From Klebsiella sp. RIT-PI-d (GTDB lineage Bacteria > Pseudomonadota > Gammaproteobacteria > Enterobacterales > Enterobacteriaceae), in assembly GCF_001187865.1 (NCBI RefSeq), contig NZ_LGIT01000009.1:62001-126000 (forward strand): a stretch of DNA of 64,000 bases. Reading direction: 5' to 3'. The notes below the pieces were generated by a model, which did no database searches, was not told the DNA's origin, and saw nothing but the letters and a program-made list of their open reading frames with translations. Both the position numbers and the translations under genes were made by a program. Below, piece after piece: positions 8,318-17,007 of this stretch (positions within the stretch are counted from its first letter, which is position 1; the number at the start of each line of letters is the position of its first letter).

Positions 8318-9229
8318 ATGAATGTAAATTACGAAGATGAAATGCAGACGTTGCGTGTTGCGCTGCAACACCGCCTTGAACAGTTATTACCCGTCGGCAA
8401 CCCACAGGACCTTGTCTGCGAGGCGATGCGTGAAGGCACGTTGGCATCAGGTAAACGGATACGCCCGCTGCTGCTATTACTTACCGCACACGATTTAGGC
8501 TGCAACCTCGATAAACCCGGTCTTCTTGACCTGGCGTGCGCCGTCGAGATGATCCATGCCGCCTCATTAATACTGGATGACATTCCCTGCATGGATAACG
8601 CAATGCAGCGGCGCGGGATGCCGACCATTCATCGGCGCTACGGCGAAAGTGTGGCGATCCTCGCGGCTGTGGGCCTGCTGAGCCGGGCGTTCGGCGTAGT
8701 GGCAGAAGCGCCCGCGCTGCCCGCTGCGTTTAAAACGCAGGCTGTTATGGAGCTTTCCTCGGCGGTCGGCATGCACGGGCTGGTGCAGGGCCAGTATCGC
8801 GATCTGATAGAAGGTCAACATGCCCGCAGCGCCGAAACCATTCTTCAGACTAACGATCTCAAAACCAGCCGGTTATTTGATGCCACGCTGCAAATGGCGG
8901 CGATCGTTGCGGATGCCCCACCGCCTGCGCGTGAGCGCCTGCGCTGCTTTGCTCAGGATTTAGGACTGGTGTTTCAGCTGATGGACGATTTAAGCGATGG
9001 CGTGAGCGGGACAGGCAAAGACATGAATCAGGATAGCGGCAAATCTACCCTGGTCGAAATGCTGGGCGCAGAAGCGGTGCATCAGCGGCTGCGCGAACAT
9101 CTGCATAGCGCTGACCAGCATCTGGCGAGCGCCTGTGATAAGGGCATGTCGACACGCCGTTTTATGCGCGCCTGGTTTAATAAACAAAAGACGATGTTTG
9201 GTCTGGAATGGTCATTACCGGAGTGCTGA
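8318..9229 (+). CDS. crtE: Geranylgeranyl diphosphate synthase
   Basis: A 303-residue E-isoprenyl diphosphate synthase that extends FPP with IPP to geranylgeranyl diphosphate, the entry point to carotenoids. The first Asp-rich motif appears as [11 protein letters not shown] (about residue 85) and the second as LMDDLSDG (about residue 225). [11 protein letters not shown] near residue 45 and GQYRDLIEG near residue 155 are also typical. Length and sequence match CrtE from Pantoea and Cronobacter. It is the first gene of crtE-idi-XYIB. Its TGA shares a base with the idi ATG (TGATG), so translation is coupled. The ribosome-binding site before the ATG is weak. Confidence 0.95.
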   Translation: MNVNYEDEMQTLRVALQHRLEQLLPVGNPQDLVCEAMREGTLASGKRIRPLLLLLTAHDLGCNLDKPGLLDLACAVEMIHAASLILDDIPCMDNAMQRRGMPTIHRRYGESVAILAAVGLLSRAFGVVAEAPALPAAFKTQAVMELSSAVGMHGLVQGQYRDLIEGQHARSAETILQTNDLKTSRLFDATLQMAAIVADAPPPARERLRCFAQDLGLVFQLMDDLSDGVSGTGKDMNQDSGKSTLVEMLGAEAVHQRLREHLHSADQHLASACDKGMSTRRFMRAWFNKQKTMFGLEWSLPEC

Positions 9230-10254
9230 TGAAGGATCTGATTCAACGTAAAAATGATCATCTGGATATTGTCTTACATCCGACGGCGACGATCAAAAAG
9301 TGCTCAACAGGTTTCGAGCAGTGGCGTTTTGAACATTGCGCCCTGCCTGAACTCGATCTTGATAATATTGATTTGCGAACGTCACTGTTCGGCAAAGTAC
9401 TCAATGCGCCACTGCTTATCGGGTCAATGACCGGCGGTGCGCAACGCGCAGCTCATATCAATCGGCATCTGGCAGAAGCGGCGCAGGCGCTGGGACTGGC
9501 GATGGGCGTTGGATCGCAGCGGGTGGCGCTGGAAAGTGATGTTAACAGCGGCCTGACTCGCGAACTACGCCAGTATGCGCCGGACATTGTTCTGCTGGCG
9601 AATCTCGGCGCGGCGCAAATCGCCTCGGCGAAAGGGCTGGATTACGCCCGCCGGGCCGTCGACATGATTGAAGCCGACGCGCTTATTATCCACCTTAATC
9701 CGCTTCAGGAAGCCCTGCAGCGCAACGGCGATCGCGACTGGCGCGGCGTGCTTAAGGCGATTGAGAACACGGTAAACTCACTGCCCGTGCCGGTAGTGAT
9801 TAAAGAAGTCGGTGCCGGGCTGTCGGTGCCGGTCGCCCGTCAACTGCTCGACGCGGGCGTGGCGATGCTGGACATTGCTGGCGCAGGCGGCACCAGTTGG
9901 GCGGCGGTGGAGGGCGAACGGGCGACTATTCGCCACGATCGTGCCGTGGCAATGGCATTCTCAGACTGGGGTATTCCCACGGCACAGGCGCTGCATCACC
10001 TGCATCAGGCGCTGCCAACGGCCCCGTTGATCGCCTCAGGAGGGATCGCCGATGGGATCGACGCAGCCAAGGCATTGCGCCTGGGAGCCAGCCTCGTCAG
10101 CCAGGCCGCTGGCGTGCTGGGCAGTGCCACCTCATCCACCGACGCGGTGATTGACCATTTCCAGATTATCCTCAGCCAGCTGCGCATTGCCTGTTTTTGC
10201 ACCGGCAGCGGCAGCGTAGAGCAGTTGCGTCAGGCGACACTGGTCCGCGTGTAA
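9229..10254 (+). CDS. fni: Type 2 isopentenyl-diphosphate delta-isomerase
   Basis: A 341-residue FMN-dependent type 2 isomerase interconverting IPP and DMAPP, unrelated to the type 1 Idi of E. coli. The start [16 protein letters not shown], the glycine-rich [30 protein letters not shown] near the active site and the flavin-phosphate-binding [20 protein letters not shown] are as expected. The start is placed at the ATG in the TGATG overlap with crtE; an in-frame ATG 21 bases upstream lies inside crtE. Placing the isomerase in the operon raises the supply of both C5 units. Its TAA overlaps the crtX ATG by one base. Confidence 0.95.
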   Translation: MKDLIQRKNDHLDIVLHPTATIKKCSTGFEQWRFEHCALPELDLDNIDLRTSLFGKVLNAPLLIGSMTGGAQRAAHINRHLAEAAQALGLAMGVGSQRVALESDVNSGLTRELRQYAPDIVLLANLGAAQIASAKGLDYARRAVDMIEADALIIHLNPLQEALQRNGDRDWRGVLKAIENTVNSLPVPVVIKEVGAGLSVPVARQLLDAGVAMLDIAGAGGTSWAAVEGERATIRHDRAVAMAFSDWGIPTAQALHHLHQALPTAPLIASGGIADGIDAAKALRLGASLVSQAAGVLGSATSSTDAVIDHFQIILSQLRIACFCTGSGSVEQLRQATLVRV

Positions 10255-11534
10255 TGGGGCATTTCGCCGTAGTAACGCCGCCTTTTTACAGCCATGTCCG
10301 TGCACTGGAAGCGCTGTCTCAGCAGTTGATTGCCCGCGGGCATCAGATAACCTTCGTTCAGCAAGTCGACGCCTGTACGTTACTGCACGACAAACGTATT
10401 GCTTTTTATGCGGTGGGTGAAGACAGCCATCCGCCCGGCAGCCTGACACGCACCCTGGCGCGTGCCGCCCGGCCTTCGGGCGCGGGGATATTACCGATGA
10501 TCGCGCACCTGGCGCGAACCACCGCTATGTTGTGTCGTACGCTTCCGGCAGCGCTGGAAACGCTGGCGGTCGATGGCGTGATTGTCGATCAAATGGAGCC
10601 TTCCGGCGCGCTGGTAGCTGAGATGCTGGGCATACCGTTTGTCTCGGTTGCCTGCGCACTGCCGATTAATCGTGACGACACCATTCCTCTGCCGGTAATG
10701 CCGTTTCGCTATGCGACCGATCCGCGCAGTCAGAAAATCTACCGTACCAGCACGCAAATCTACGATTTACTCATGCGCCGACAAGGCCGTGTGATTGCCC
10801 GCTATGCCAGCGCGTTTGGGCTGGGCGAGCGTCATGGATCGCATGACTGCCTCTCCGCGCTGGCGCAAATTAGCCAGACTATCGACGGCTTTGATTTCCC
10901 GCGCCGGCTGCCCGCCTGCTTTCATGCGGTGGGGCCGCTACGTCCGCCGCAGATTGCCCCCTCAGCGGCGAACGCTCGTCGTCCGCTGATCTTCGCTTCG
11001 CTGGGCACGCTTCAGGGCCAGCGTTACCGTCTTTTCCAGACTATCGCCCGCGCCTGCAAACAGGTCGATGTACCGTTACTGATTGCCCACTGTGGTGGGT
11101 TAAACCCGGGCCAGGTCTCGGGTCTGAGTGACGACGGGGTGAGCGTCACCGATTTTGCCGATCAACCCGCCGTGTTGCGCCAGGCGCAGGTGGTGATCAC
11201 TCACGGCGGGCTGAATACGGTAATGGATGCAATAGCCAGCGCCACGCCGGTACTGGCTATTCCGCTGGCGTTTGATCAACCCGGGGTGGCAGCGCGCGTT
11301 GAGTACAGCGGCATTGGTCGTCGGGCTTCACGCCATGCCAGCCACCGCGTGCTGGCTGAGCATCTTGATGAATTATTGACTAATCCGTGCTGGGGACAGC
11401 GCCTGACCGCGCTACAGCCTGTGCTCCGGCACGCGGGCGGAGCAGTACGGGCAGCGCTGATCGTTGAACAGGCATTGGTTACCCGTCGTCCGGTACGGGC
11501 AGAGAGGGCAGAATGCGCCAGCGCTGGGATCTGA
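10254..11534 (+). CDS. crtX: Zeaxanthin glucosyltransferase
   Basis: A 426-residue GT1-family glycosyltransferase that transfers glucose from UDP-glucose to the hydroxyl groups of zeaxanthin. The N-terminal [25 protein letters not shown] forms the acceptor domain. The donor-binding C-terminal half holds FASLGTLQGQRYRLF and the signature VVITHGGLNTVMDAIASATPVLAIPLAFDQPG. The ATG is the one overlapping the idi stop (TAATG); earlier in-frame codons lie within idi. The 3' end runs 22 bases into crtY. With crtZ it predicts zeaxanthin mono- and diglucosides, the polar yellow pigments of Cronobacter and Pantoea. Confidence 0.94.
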   Translation: MGHFAVVTPPFYSHVRALEALSQQLIARGHQITFVQQVDACTLLHDKRIAFYAVGEDSHPPGSLTRTLARAARPSGAGILPMIAHLARTTAMLCRTLPAALETLAVDGVIVDQMEPSGALVAEMLGIPFVSVACALPINRDDTIPLPVMPFRYATDPRSQKIYRTSTQIYDLLMRRQGRVIARYASAFGLGERHGSHDCLSALAQISQTIDGFDFPRRLPACFHAVGPLRPPQIAPSAANARRPLIFASLGTLQGQRYRLFQTIARACKQVDVPLLIAHCGGLNPGQVSGLSDDGVSVTDFADQPAVLRQAQVVITHGGLNTVMDAIASATPVLAIPLAFDQPGVAARVEYSGIGRRASRHASHRVLAEHLDELLTNPCWGQRLTALQPVLRHAGGAVRAALIVEQALVTRRPVRAERAECASAGI

Positions 11535-12682
11535 TTTTAGTCGGCGGCGGACTGGCGAATGGGCTGATTGCGCTCCGTTTGCGCCAGCGGCGGCCGCAAG
11601 TGCAGGTACTGATGCTGGAAGCGGGTGCACAGCCAGGCGGCAACCATACCTGGTCGTTTCATCAGGACGATCTAAGCGACGCGCAGCATCAGTGGATAGC
11701 ACCGCTGGTGGCGCACCGCTGGTCCGGTTATGACGTACGCTTTCCGGCGCTAAACCGTACGCTTCCCGGCGGCTATCTTAGCGTAACCTCTGAGCGCTTT
11801 GCTGCGGTAGTGGCCGATATGCCGGGAGACAGCGTGCTGACTGATGCCCACGTCACCTGTGTGACGCCAGACACCGTTACTCTGGATGATGGCCGGATGT
11901 TTACCGCGCCTGCGGTGATCGACGGACGGGGCTATCATCCCAGTGCGCACCTCATTACCGGCTGCCAGGCGTTTTTAGGCCAGCAGTGGCGGCTCAGTCA
12001 ACCGCATGGCTTGACGCGGCCCATCTTAATGGACGCCACGGTCGATCAGCAGGCAGGGTATCGTTTTGTCTACACCTTGCCCCTGTCAGCCCACGAGTTG
12101 TTAATCGAAGATACCCATTACATCGATCGCGCGACGCTGGATGTTCAACATGCCCGTGAAAATATTCGCGATTACGCCCGGCAGCAGGGATGGTCGCTGG
12201 CGCATTTGATACGTGAAGAGCAGGGCAATTTGCCGATCGCGCTGGCAGGCGATGCGGCTCAATTTTGGCAGCAACATGCCGGTCAGCCCTGTAGTGGTCT
12301 GCGGGCCGGGCTTTTTCATGCCACCACCGGTTATTCTCTGCCGCAGGCGGTTAATCTCGCGGAGGCCATTGTCCGGCAGCAGGATCTGACCTCCGGGGCG
12401 CTATTTGATCTGATTCAGCACACTGCCCGGCGTGAGTGGCGCAGGCAGCGCTTTTTCCGCCTGCTTAACCGGATGCTGTTTCTTGCCGGACGCCCGGAGC
12501 AGCGCTGGCAGGTGATGCAACGTTTTTACCGATTGGACGACGGGCTTATTGCCCGCTTTTATGCCGGTCAGCTCAGACTGACCGATATGGCGCGTATCCT
12601 GACGGGAAAACCACCGGTACCGGTGGGAGAAGCCGTGCAGGCCGCGCTCAACTATTCTTCCCGGCTGCGAGCTTTCAAATAA
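11513..12682 (+). CDS. crtY: Lycopene beta-cyclase
   Basis: A 389-residue flavoprotein that cyclises both ends of lycopene to give beta-carotene at the membrane. The N-terminal dinucleotide-binding motif LILVGGGLANGLIALRL and the conserved PGGNHTWSFHQDDLS are diagnostic for CrtY of the Pantoea/Cronobacter type. The GLFHATTGYSLPQAVNLA segment and the C-terminal FYAGQLRLTDMARILTGKPPVPV are also typical. The start lies within the last 22 bases of crtX, and the stop shares a base with the crtI start (TAATG). Confidence 0.95.
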   Translation: MRQRWDLILVGGGLANGLIALRLRQRRPQVQVLMLEAGAQPGGNHTWSFHQDDLSDAQHQWIAPLVAHRWSGYDVRFPALNRTLPGGYLSVTSERFAAVVADMPGDSVLTDAHVTCVTPDTVTLDDGRMFTAPAVIDGRGYHPSAHLITGCQAFLGQQWRLSQPHGLTRPILMDATVDQQAGYRFVYTLPLSAHELLIEDTHYIDRATLDVQHARENIRDYARQQGWSLAHLIREEQGNLPIALAGDAAQFWQQHAGQPCSGLRAGLFHATTGYSLPQAVNLAEAIVRQQDLTSGALFDLIQHTARREWRRQRFFRLLNRMLFLAGRPEQRWQVMQRFYRLDDGLIARFYAGQLRLTDMARILTGKPPVPVGEAVQAALNYSSRLRAFK

Positions 12683-14160
12683 TGAGTAAAACAATCGTCA
12701 TCGGTGCAGGTTTTGGCGGCCTTGCCTTAGCTATTCGTCTTCAGGCGAAGGGGATCCCCGTTACCCTGCTTGAACAGCGTGATAAGCCGGGCGGCCGCGC
12801 TTATGTCTATCATGATCAAGGGTTTACTTTCGATGCGGGTCCCACGGTGATCACCGATCCTACCGCCATCGAAGAGCTGTTTACCCTTGCCGGTAAACCG
12901 ATGGCGGAGTATGTCGACCTGCTGCCGGTTACGCCGTTTTATCGCCTGTGCTGGGAGACGGGGGAAGTATTTGATTACGACAATCATCAGGAGCGACTGG
13001 AAGCGCAGATCCGCCGGTTCAACCCGGACGATGTCGAAGGGTATCGCCGTTTCCACGCCTATTCACAGGCGGTCTTTGAAGAGGGTTATCTGAAGCTGGG
13101 TACCGTCCCGTTTTTATCGTTTCGTGACATGCTGCGTGCCGGCCCCAAACTGATGAAACTTCAGGCCTGGCGCAGCGTGTACAGTATGGTGGCCACGTTT
13201 ATCAAGAATGAGCAACTGCGCCAGGCCTTCTCGTTTCATACGCTGCTGGTGGGTGGTAATCCCTTCGCGACTTCCTCTATTTATTCGCTGATCCACGCAC
13301 TGGAACGTGAATGGGGCGTCTGGTTCGCCCGGGGCGGCACCGGGGCGCTGGTGCAGGGACTGGTAAAACTGTTTGAAGATCTGGGCGGCACGCTGGAGCT
13401 GAATGCGGAAGTGACTGGCCTTGAAGCAAAGGGTAACCGCATTAGTGCCGTTCAGTTGAAAGACGGCCGCCGCATTGAGGCGACAGCGGTAGCCTCAAAT
13501 GCCGACGTTGTGCACACCTATGAGAAACTGTTAGGCCACCATCCGGTGGGGGCGAAACGGGCGGCGGCGCTGAAGCGTAAACGCATGAGCAACTCGCTGT
13601 TTGTGCTCTATTTTGGCCTTAATCATCATCATAGCCAGCTGGCACACCACACGGTCTGTTTTGGTCCGCGCTATAAAGAACTGATTAGCGATATTTTTAA
13701 CAAAGACACGCTGGCGGAGGACTTTTCACTGTATCTTCACGCGCCGTGCGTCACCGATCCCTCCCTTGCGCCGCCAGGGTGTGGCAGTTATTACGTGCTG
13801 GCGCCGGTGCCGCATTTGGGCACCGCCGATCTGGACTGGACAGTGGAAGGCCCGCGTTTGCGCGACCGTATTTTTGCCTACCTTGAACAGCACTACATGC
13901 CAGGCCTGCGCAGCCAGTTAGTCACCCAGCGGATCTTCACCCCGTTTGACTTTCGCGACCAGCTTGGCGCGCATCTGGGCTCGGCATTCTCTGTAGAGCC
14001 TATCCTGCAACAAAGCGCCTGGTTTCGTCCGCACAACCGCGATAGTCTGATCCCAAATCTTTATCTGGTGGGAGCAGGAACGCATCCTGGTGCGGGGATC
14101 CCCGGTGTAATCGGTTCTGCAAAGGCGACGGCCGGGCTGATGCTGGAGGCGCTGTTATGA
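12682..14160 (+). CDS. crtI: Phytoene desaturase (lycopene-forming)
   Basis: A 492-residue FAD-dependent desaturase that takes phytoene through four desaturations to lycopene. An N-terminal Rossmann motif (VIGAGFGGLALAIRLQAKG) is followed by GRAYVYHDQGFTFDAGPTVI. The C-terminal FAD-binding signature is LVGAGTHPGAGIPGVIGSAKATAGLMLEAL. The length matches CrtI of P. ananatis. It sits between crtY and crtB with a one-base overlap upstream and an ATGA overlap downstream. Confidence 0.96.
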   Translation: MSKTIVIGAGFGGLALAIRLQAKGIPVTLLEQRDKPGGRAYVYHDQGFTFDAGPTVITDPTAIEELFTLAGKPMAEYVDLLPVTPFYRLCWETGEVFDYDNHQERLEAQIRRFNPDDVEGYRRFHAYSQAVFEEGYLKLGTVPFLSFRDMLRAGPKLMKLQAWRSVYSMVATFIKNEQLRQAFSFHTLLVGGNPFATSSIYSLIHALEREWGVWFARGGTGALVQGLVKLFEDLGGTLELNAEVTGLEAKGNRISAVQLKDGRRIEATAVASNADVVHTYEKLLGHHPVGAKRAAALKRKRMSNSLFVLYFGLNHHHSQLAHHTVCFGPRYKELISDIFNKDTLAEDFSLYLHAPCVTDPSLAPPGCGSYYVLAPVPHLGTADLDWTVEGPRLRDRIFAYLEQHYMPGLRSQLVTQRIFTPFDFRDQLGAHLGSAFSVEPILQQSAWFRPHNRDSLIPNLYLVGAGTHPGAGIPGVIGSAKATAGLMLEALL

Positions 14161-15101
14161 GTTCCAGTACGTTAATGGATCACGCCACCGTCACCATGGC
14201 CGCCGGCTCAAAAAGCTTCGCCACCGCGTCAAAGCTATTTGATCCCGCGACGCGCCGTAGCGCGCTGATGCTCTACGCGTGGTGCCGCTATTGTGATGAC
14301 GTCATTGATGGTCAGACGCTGGGATTTGCCGCATCGCATCAGGAAACTACCGGCGCCTCGCAGCGGCTGGCGATGCTGCAAACCGAGACGCAACGTGCGT
14401 TTTCCGGTGCGCCGATGCGCGAACCGGCATTTGCTGCTTTTCAGGAGGTTGCGCTGCGGCATGCCATTCCGCAGGCCCTGGCATTTGACCATCTGGAAGG
14501 GTTTGCCATGGACGTGCGTGAAACCCGGTATGAAACGCTGGACGACACGCTGCGCTACTGTTACCACGTGGCGGGTGTGGTCGGCCTGATGATGGCGCGG
14601 ATCATGGGCGTACGTGAGGCGGCAGTACTGGATCGGGCCTGTGATTTGGGACTTGCATTTCAGCTAACCAATATTGCCCGCGATATCGTCGAAGATGCCG
14701 AAGCCGGACGCTGTTATCTGCCTGCACAGTGGCTGGCAGCGGAAAATGTGCCAATAGGTCAGGTCAGCGATCCGGCGCAGCGGGAAAAACTGGCCCGCCT
14801 GGCGCAGCGGCTGGTGGCTCACGCCGAACCGTATTACGCCTCTGCACGGGCCGGGCTGACCGGGTTGCCGCTGCGCGCGGCCTGGGCGATTGCCTCAGCA
14901 CACGGGGTTTACCGGGAGATTGGCGTTAAGGTCAGTGCGGCAGGCGCGCACGCATGGGATCGACGTCAGGGGACGTCGCGTGCGGAAAAGATGGCGCTGC
15001 TGCTTAAGGGCGCGACGATGGCGATTGGCTCTCGCGTAGGGTCTCCGGCACCGCGTCCTGCGACGTTGTGGCAGCGTCCTGTTCGCGACGACGAGCGTTA
15101 A
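14157..15101 (+). CDS. crtB: Phytoene synthase
   Basis: A 314-residue squalene/phytoene synthase-family protein that condenses two GGPP to phytoene. The two Mg-binding motifs are DDVIDG (about residue 46) and DIVEDAEAGRCYLP (about residue 180); YCYHVAGVVGLMM lies between them. The start is in the ATGA overlap with the crtI stop. The last 98 nt are also coding on the other strand for the crtZ C-terminus. This is the last gene of the co-directional carotenoid operon. Confidence 0.96.
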   Translation: MSSSTLMDHATVTMAAGSKSFATASKLFDPATRRSALMLYAWCRYCDDVIDGQTLGFAASHQETTGASQRLAMLQTETQRAFSGAPMREPAFAAFQEVALRHAIPQALAFDHLEGFAMDVRETRYETLDDTLRYCYHVAGVVGLMMARIMGVREAAVLDRACDLGLAFQLTNIARDIVEDAEAGRCYLPAQWLAAENVPIGQVSDPAQREKLARLAQRLVAHAEPYYASARAGLTGLPLRAAWAIASAHGVYREIGVKVSAAGAHAWDRRQGTSRAEKMALLLKGATMAIGSRVGSPAPRPATLWQRPVRDDER

Positions 15102-15573
15102 GGGCCGCCTTTTTCCGCTTGCGCAGCGTGGCCTGAAGTTTGTCGACCGGTGGCGCGTACAGGAAGCCGAAAGAGACACAGCCTTCCTTACCGCGTACCG
15201 CATGATGCAAACGATGCGCCATATACAGCCGTCGGAGATAGCCGCCGCGCGGCACGTAGCGGAACGGCCAGCGCTGATGCACCAGGCCATCGTGAACCAT
15301 AAAATAGAGTGCGCCGTACAGGGTCATGCCCGCGCCAATCCATTGTAGCGGCCAGACGCCGCCGGTGCCCACGGCAATCAGCACAATAGCCAGTACGGCA
15401 AATACCACGGCGTAGAGGTCGTTGACTTCAAACCAGCCGGTGCGGGGTTCATGGTGAGAAAGGTGCCAGCCCCAGCCCCAGCGGTGCATGATATGCTTAT
15501 GCGCCAGCGTGGCGATGATTTCCATCGCGGCAACGGTTGCCAGAACGATCAGGGTATTCCACAGTATGAGCAT
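15004..15573 (-). CDS. crtZ: Beta-carotene hydroxylase with an extended C-terminus
   Basis: A 189-residue integral-membrane di-iron hydroxylase converting beta-carotene to zeaxanthin. The histidine clusters are HKHIMH, HLSHHEP, HDGLVH and HRLHH, embedded in four hydrophobic segments. The ATG at 15573 (MLILWNTL) is preferred because GGGAG lies 7 bases upstream; an ATG six bases earlier is too close to it, and the upstream extension MPKPRG does not look membrane-like. The protein is slightly longer than the usual 175-178 residues. Its tail after LRKRKKA is Arg/Ser/Gln-rich and is encoded antisense to the end of crtB. The opposite orientation to the rest of the cluster is usual in Pantoea and Cronobacter. 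Confidence 0.93.
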   Translation of the reverse strand: MLILWNTLIVLATVAAMEIIATLAHKHIMHRWGWGWHLSHHEPRTGWFEVNDLYAVVFAVLAIVLIAVGTGGVWPLQWIGAGMTLYGALYFMVHDGLVHQRWPFRYVPRGGYLRRLYMAHRLHHAVRGKEGCVSFGFLYAPPVDKLQATLRKRKKAALNARRREQDAATTSQDAVPETLRESQSPSSRP

Positions 15574-15738
15574 CAGCATTCTCCCGGATTCCGCTGCCTC
15601 TTTTTTCAATCGCTGGGCGTAATAGTAGCTCTCTTTGCGTAAATCGTGATTGATCCCTCGCGGTTTAGGCAAAATAGACTGGCCTGACGGAGGCGGATCG
15701 CGTCAAAATTACCCACTTTCTCTTAACAGGCGAGCACC

Positions 15739-16431
15739 ATGAACAGTACCGTTTACGATGCGTTCCGCTGCCTTAATCTGCTGGCAGCCGGCTCACGGCC
15801 GTTTGGCATCCGCGAAATTGGCCGGATACTGGATCTCGACTCAGCGAAAGTTACCCGGCTGATGCAAACGCTACTGGTACTGGACATGGTGCAGCGAAAT
15901 GCCAAACGAAAATACAGTCTCGGGATGGGGGTTCACCGCCTGTCCGCCAGCGCCATTCATAACTCGGCGTTTTATACCGCCGTGCTGGATATGCTGGAGG
16001 AAACCGGCAGCCATTCGGTATCGATTGTGATAGGCGTGCTGAGCGGTAAAGAAGTGGTTTATTTACTGCATACTCGCGGTGGCAAAAGCATTGCCCGGGC
16101 GATTGGCAATTATGAATCTTTTCCGGTGCGGGATTCGGTTATTGGCATTAAATTGCTGGCGACCATGAGCGATGAGGAAATTATTGACCGCCTCGGTATT
16201 CATGATTACCAGCTGCTGAAAAAAGATATCGACGAAGCCAGACACCATCAGGTATTTGGTAAAGCCTATGGACCGGGCGATTATCGGCTGGCCTGTATTA
16301 TTCCGGGGATGCAGGCGGCGATTGCGCTGTCGAATATTCAGGGAGACACCCTCAATATCGACAGCCTGCGCCAGTTTTTAGTCTCGGCTGCTCGCAAGAT
16401 TAGCGGGGAATCATTCCCCGCCGTTCAGTAA
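15739..16431 (+). CDS. IclR-family transcriptional regulator
   Basis: A 230-residue IclR-type regulator. The N-terminal winged helix-turn-helix spans about residues 1-65 (YDAFRCLNLLAAG, FGIREIGRILDLDSAKVTRLMQTL). A GAF-like effector domain follows (GVHRLSASAIHN through RLACIIPGMQAAIALSNI). The family usually binds small organic acids or sugar acids. The gene is convergent with the dgoA-dgoK operon and overlaps dgoA by 21 bp at the 3' ends, so it is probably the local regulator of that operon even though the operon promoter is 5.6 kb away. A perfect palindrome near that promoter (21412-21436) is the natural operator candidate. Confidence 0.88.
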   Translation: MNSTVYDAFRCLNLLAAGSRPFGIREIGRILDLDSAKVTRLMQTLLVLDMVQRNAKRKYSLGMGVHRLSASAIHNSAFYTAVLDMLEETGSHSVSIVIGVLSGKEVVYLLHTRGGKSIARAIGNYESFPVRDSVIGIKLLATMSDEEIIDRLGIHDYQLLKKDIDEARHHQVFGKAYGPGDYRLACIIPGMQAAIALSNIQGDTLNIDSLRQFLVSAARKISGESFPAVQ

Positions 16432-17007
16432 TAACGCACAGTGTTTTGCGGTAACCGCCACCCGCTGACCCGGCCGATAAAGCGCTGAGCCAATGCCGAC
16501 GCTGTCATAATGACGAAGATATGCGGTGGCATTTTCGCTGTTAACGCCGCCTACCGCTGAGAAGATTGCCGGGGTCGACAGCGGCCCTTTGATTAACTGC
16601 GGAAAATCCAGCGGCAGAGCCGCGGCCGGGAAAACCTTTAGCACATCTACTCCATGCTCGCAGGCGGTAAAAATCTCGCTGGCGGTGAAAACCCCTGCGC
16701 AGATCCGCAGGCCGCGCTGTTTTGCCGCCTTCACCACCCGCAGATCCAGATTTGGCGTCAGGATAAATTCCGCGCCGGCCTGCGCACAGGTGTCGACCTG
16801 CGACGGCGTTAATACTGTACCTGCGCCGAGCTGCACGTTGTCACCAAAAATGGAACGCACCCGCCTCAGACTGGTTTCCCAGTCAGGCGAATTGGTGGTG
16901 ATTTCGATGGCCGTAATGCCGTGATCGCGCAGACAGGCAATATGTTCCACGCATTCCGGCGGCGTAATGCCGCGCAGAATGGCGACAATGCGGCTAGCCA
17001 TTATCAT
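16411..17007 (-). CDS. dgoA: 2-dehydro-3-deoxy-6-phosphogalactonate aldolase
   Basis: A 198-residue class I aldolase of the KDPG/KDPGal family, cleaving 2-dehydro-3-deoxy-6-phosphogalactonate to pyruvate and glyceraldehyde 3-phosphate. Visible motifs are VAILRGITP at the N-terminus, the catalytic Glu in GITAIEITTNSPD, GAGTVLT, and the Schiff-base Lys in VDVLKVFPAAAL, followed by GGVNSENA. It resembles E. coli DgoA (205 residues). I use the ATG at 17007, nine bases after GAGG and within the end of dgoK; a second ATG two codons later is possible. It is the last gene of the operon. Confidence 0.92.
   Translation of the reverse strand: MIMASRIVAILRGITPPECVEHIACLRDHGITAIEITTNSPDWETSLRRVRSIFGDNVQLGAGTVLTPSQVDTCAQAGAEFILTPNLDLRVVKAAKQRGLRICAGVFTASEIFTACEHGVDVLKVFPAAALPLDFPQLIKGPLSTPAIFSAVGGVNSENATAYLRHYDSVGIGSALYRPGQRVAVTAKHCALLLNGGE

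Noticed and set aside
15574-15672. N-terminal extension of CrtZ
   Set aside because: The extension is charged and absent from typical CrtZ proteins, and the ATG at 15573 has a well-spaced GGGAG.
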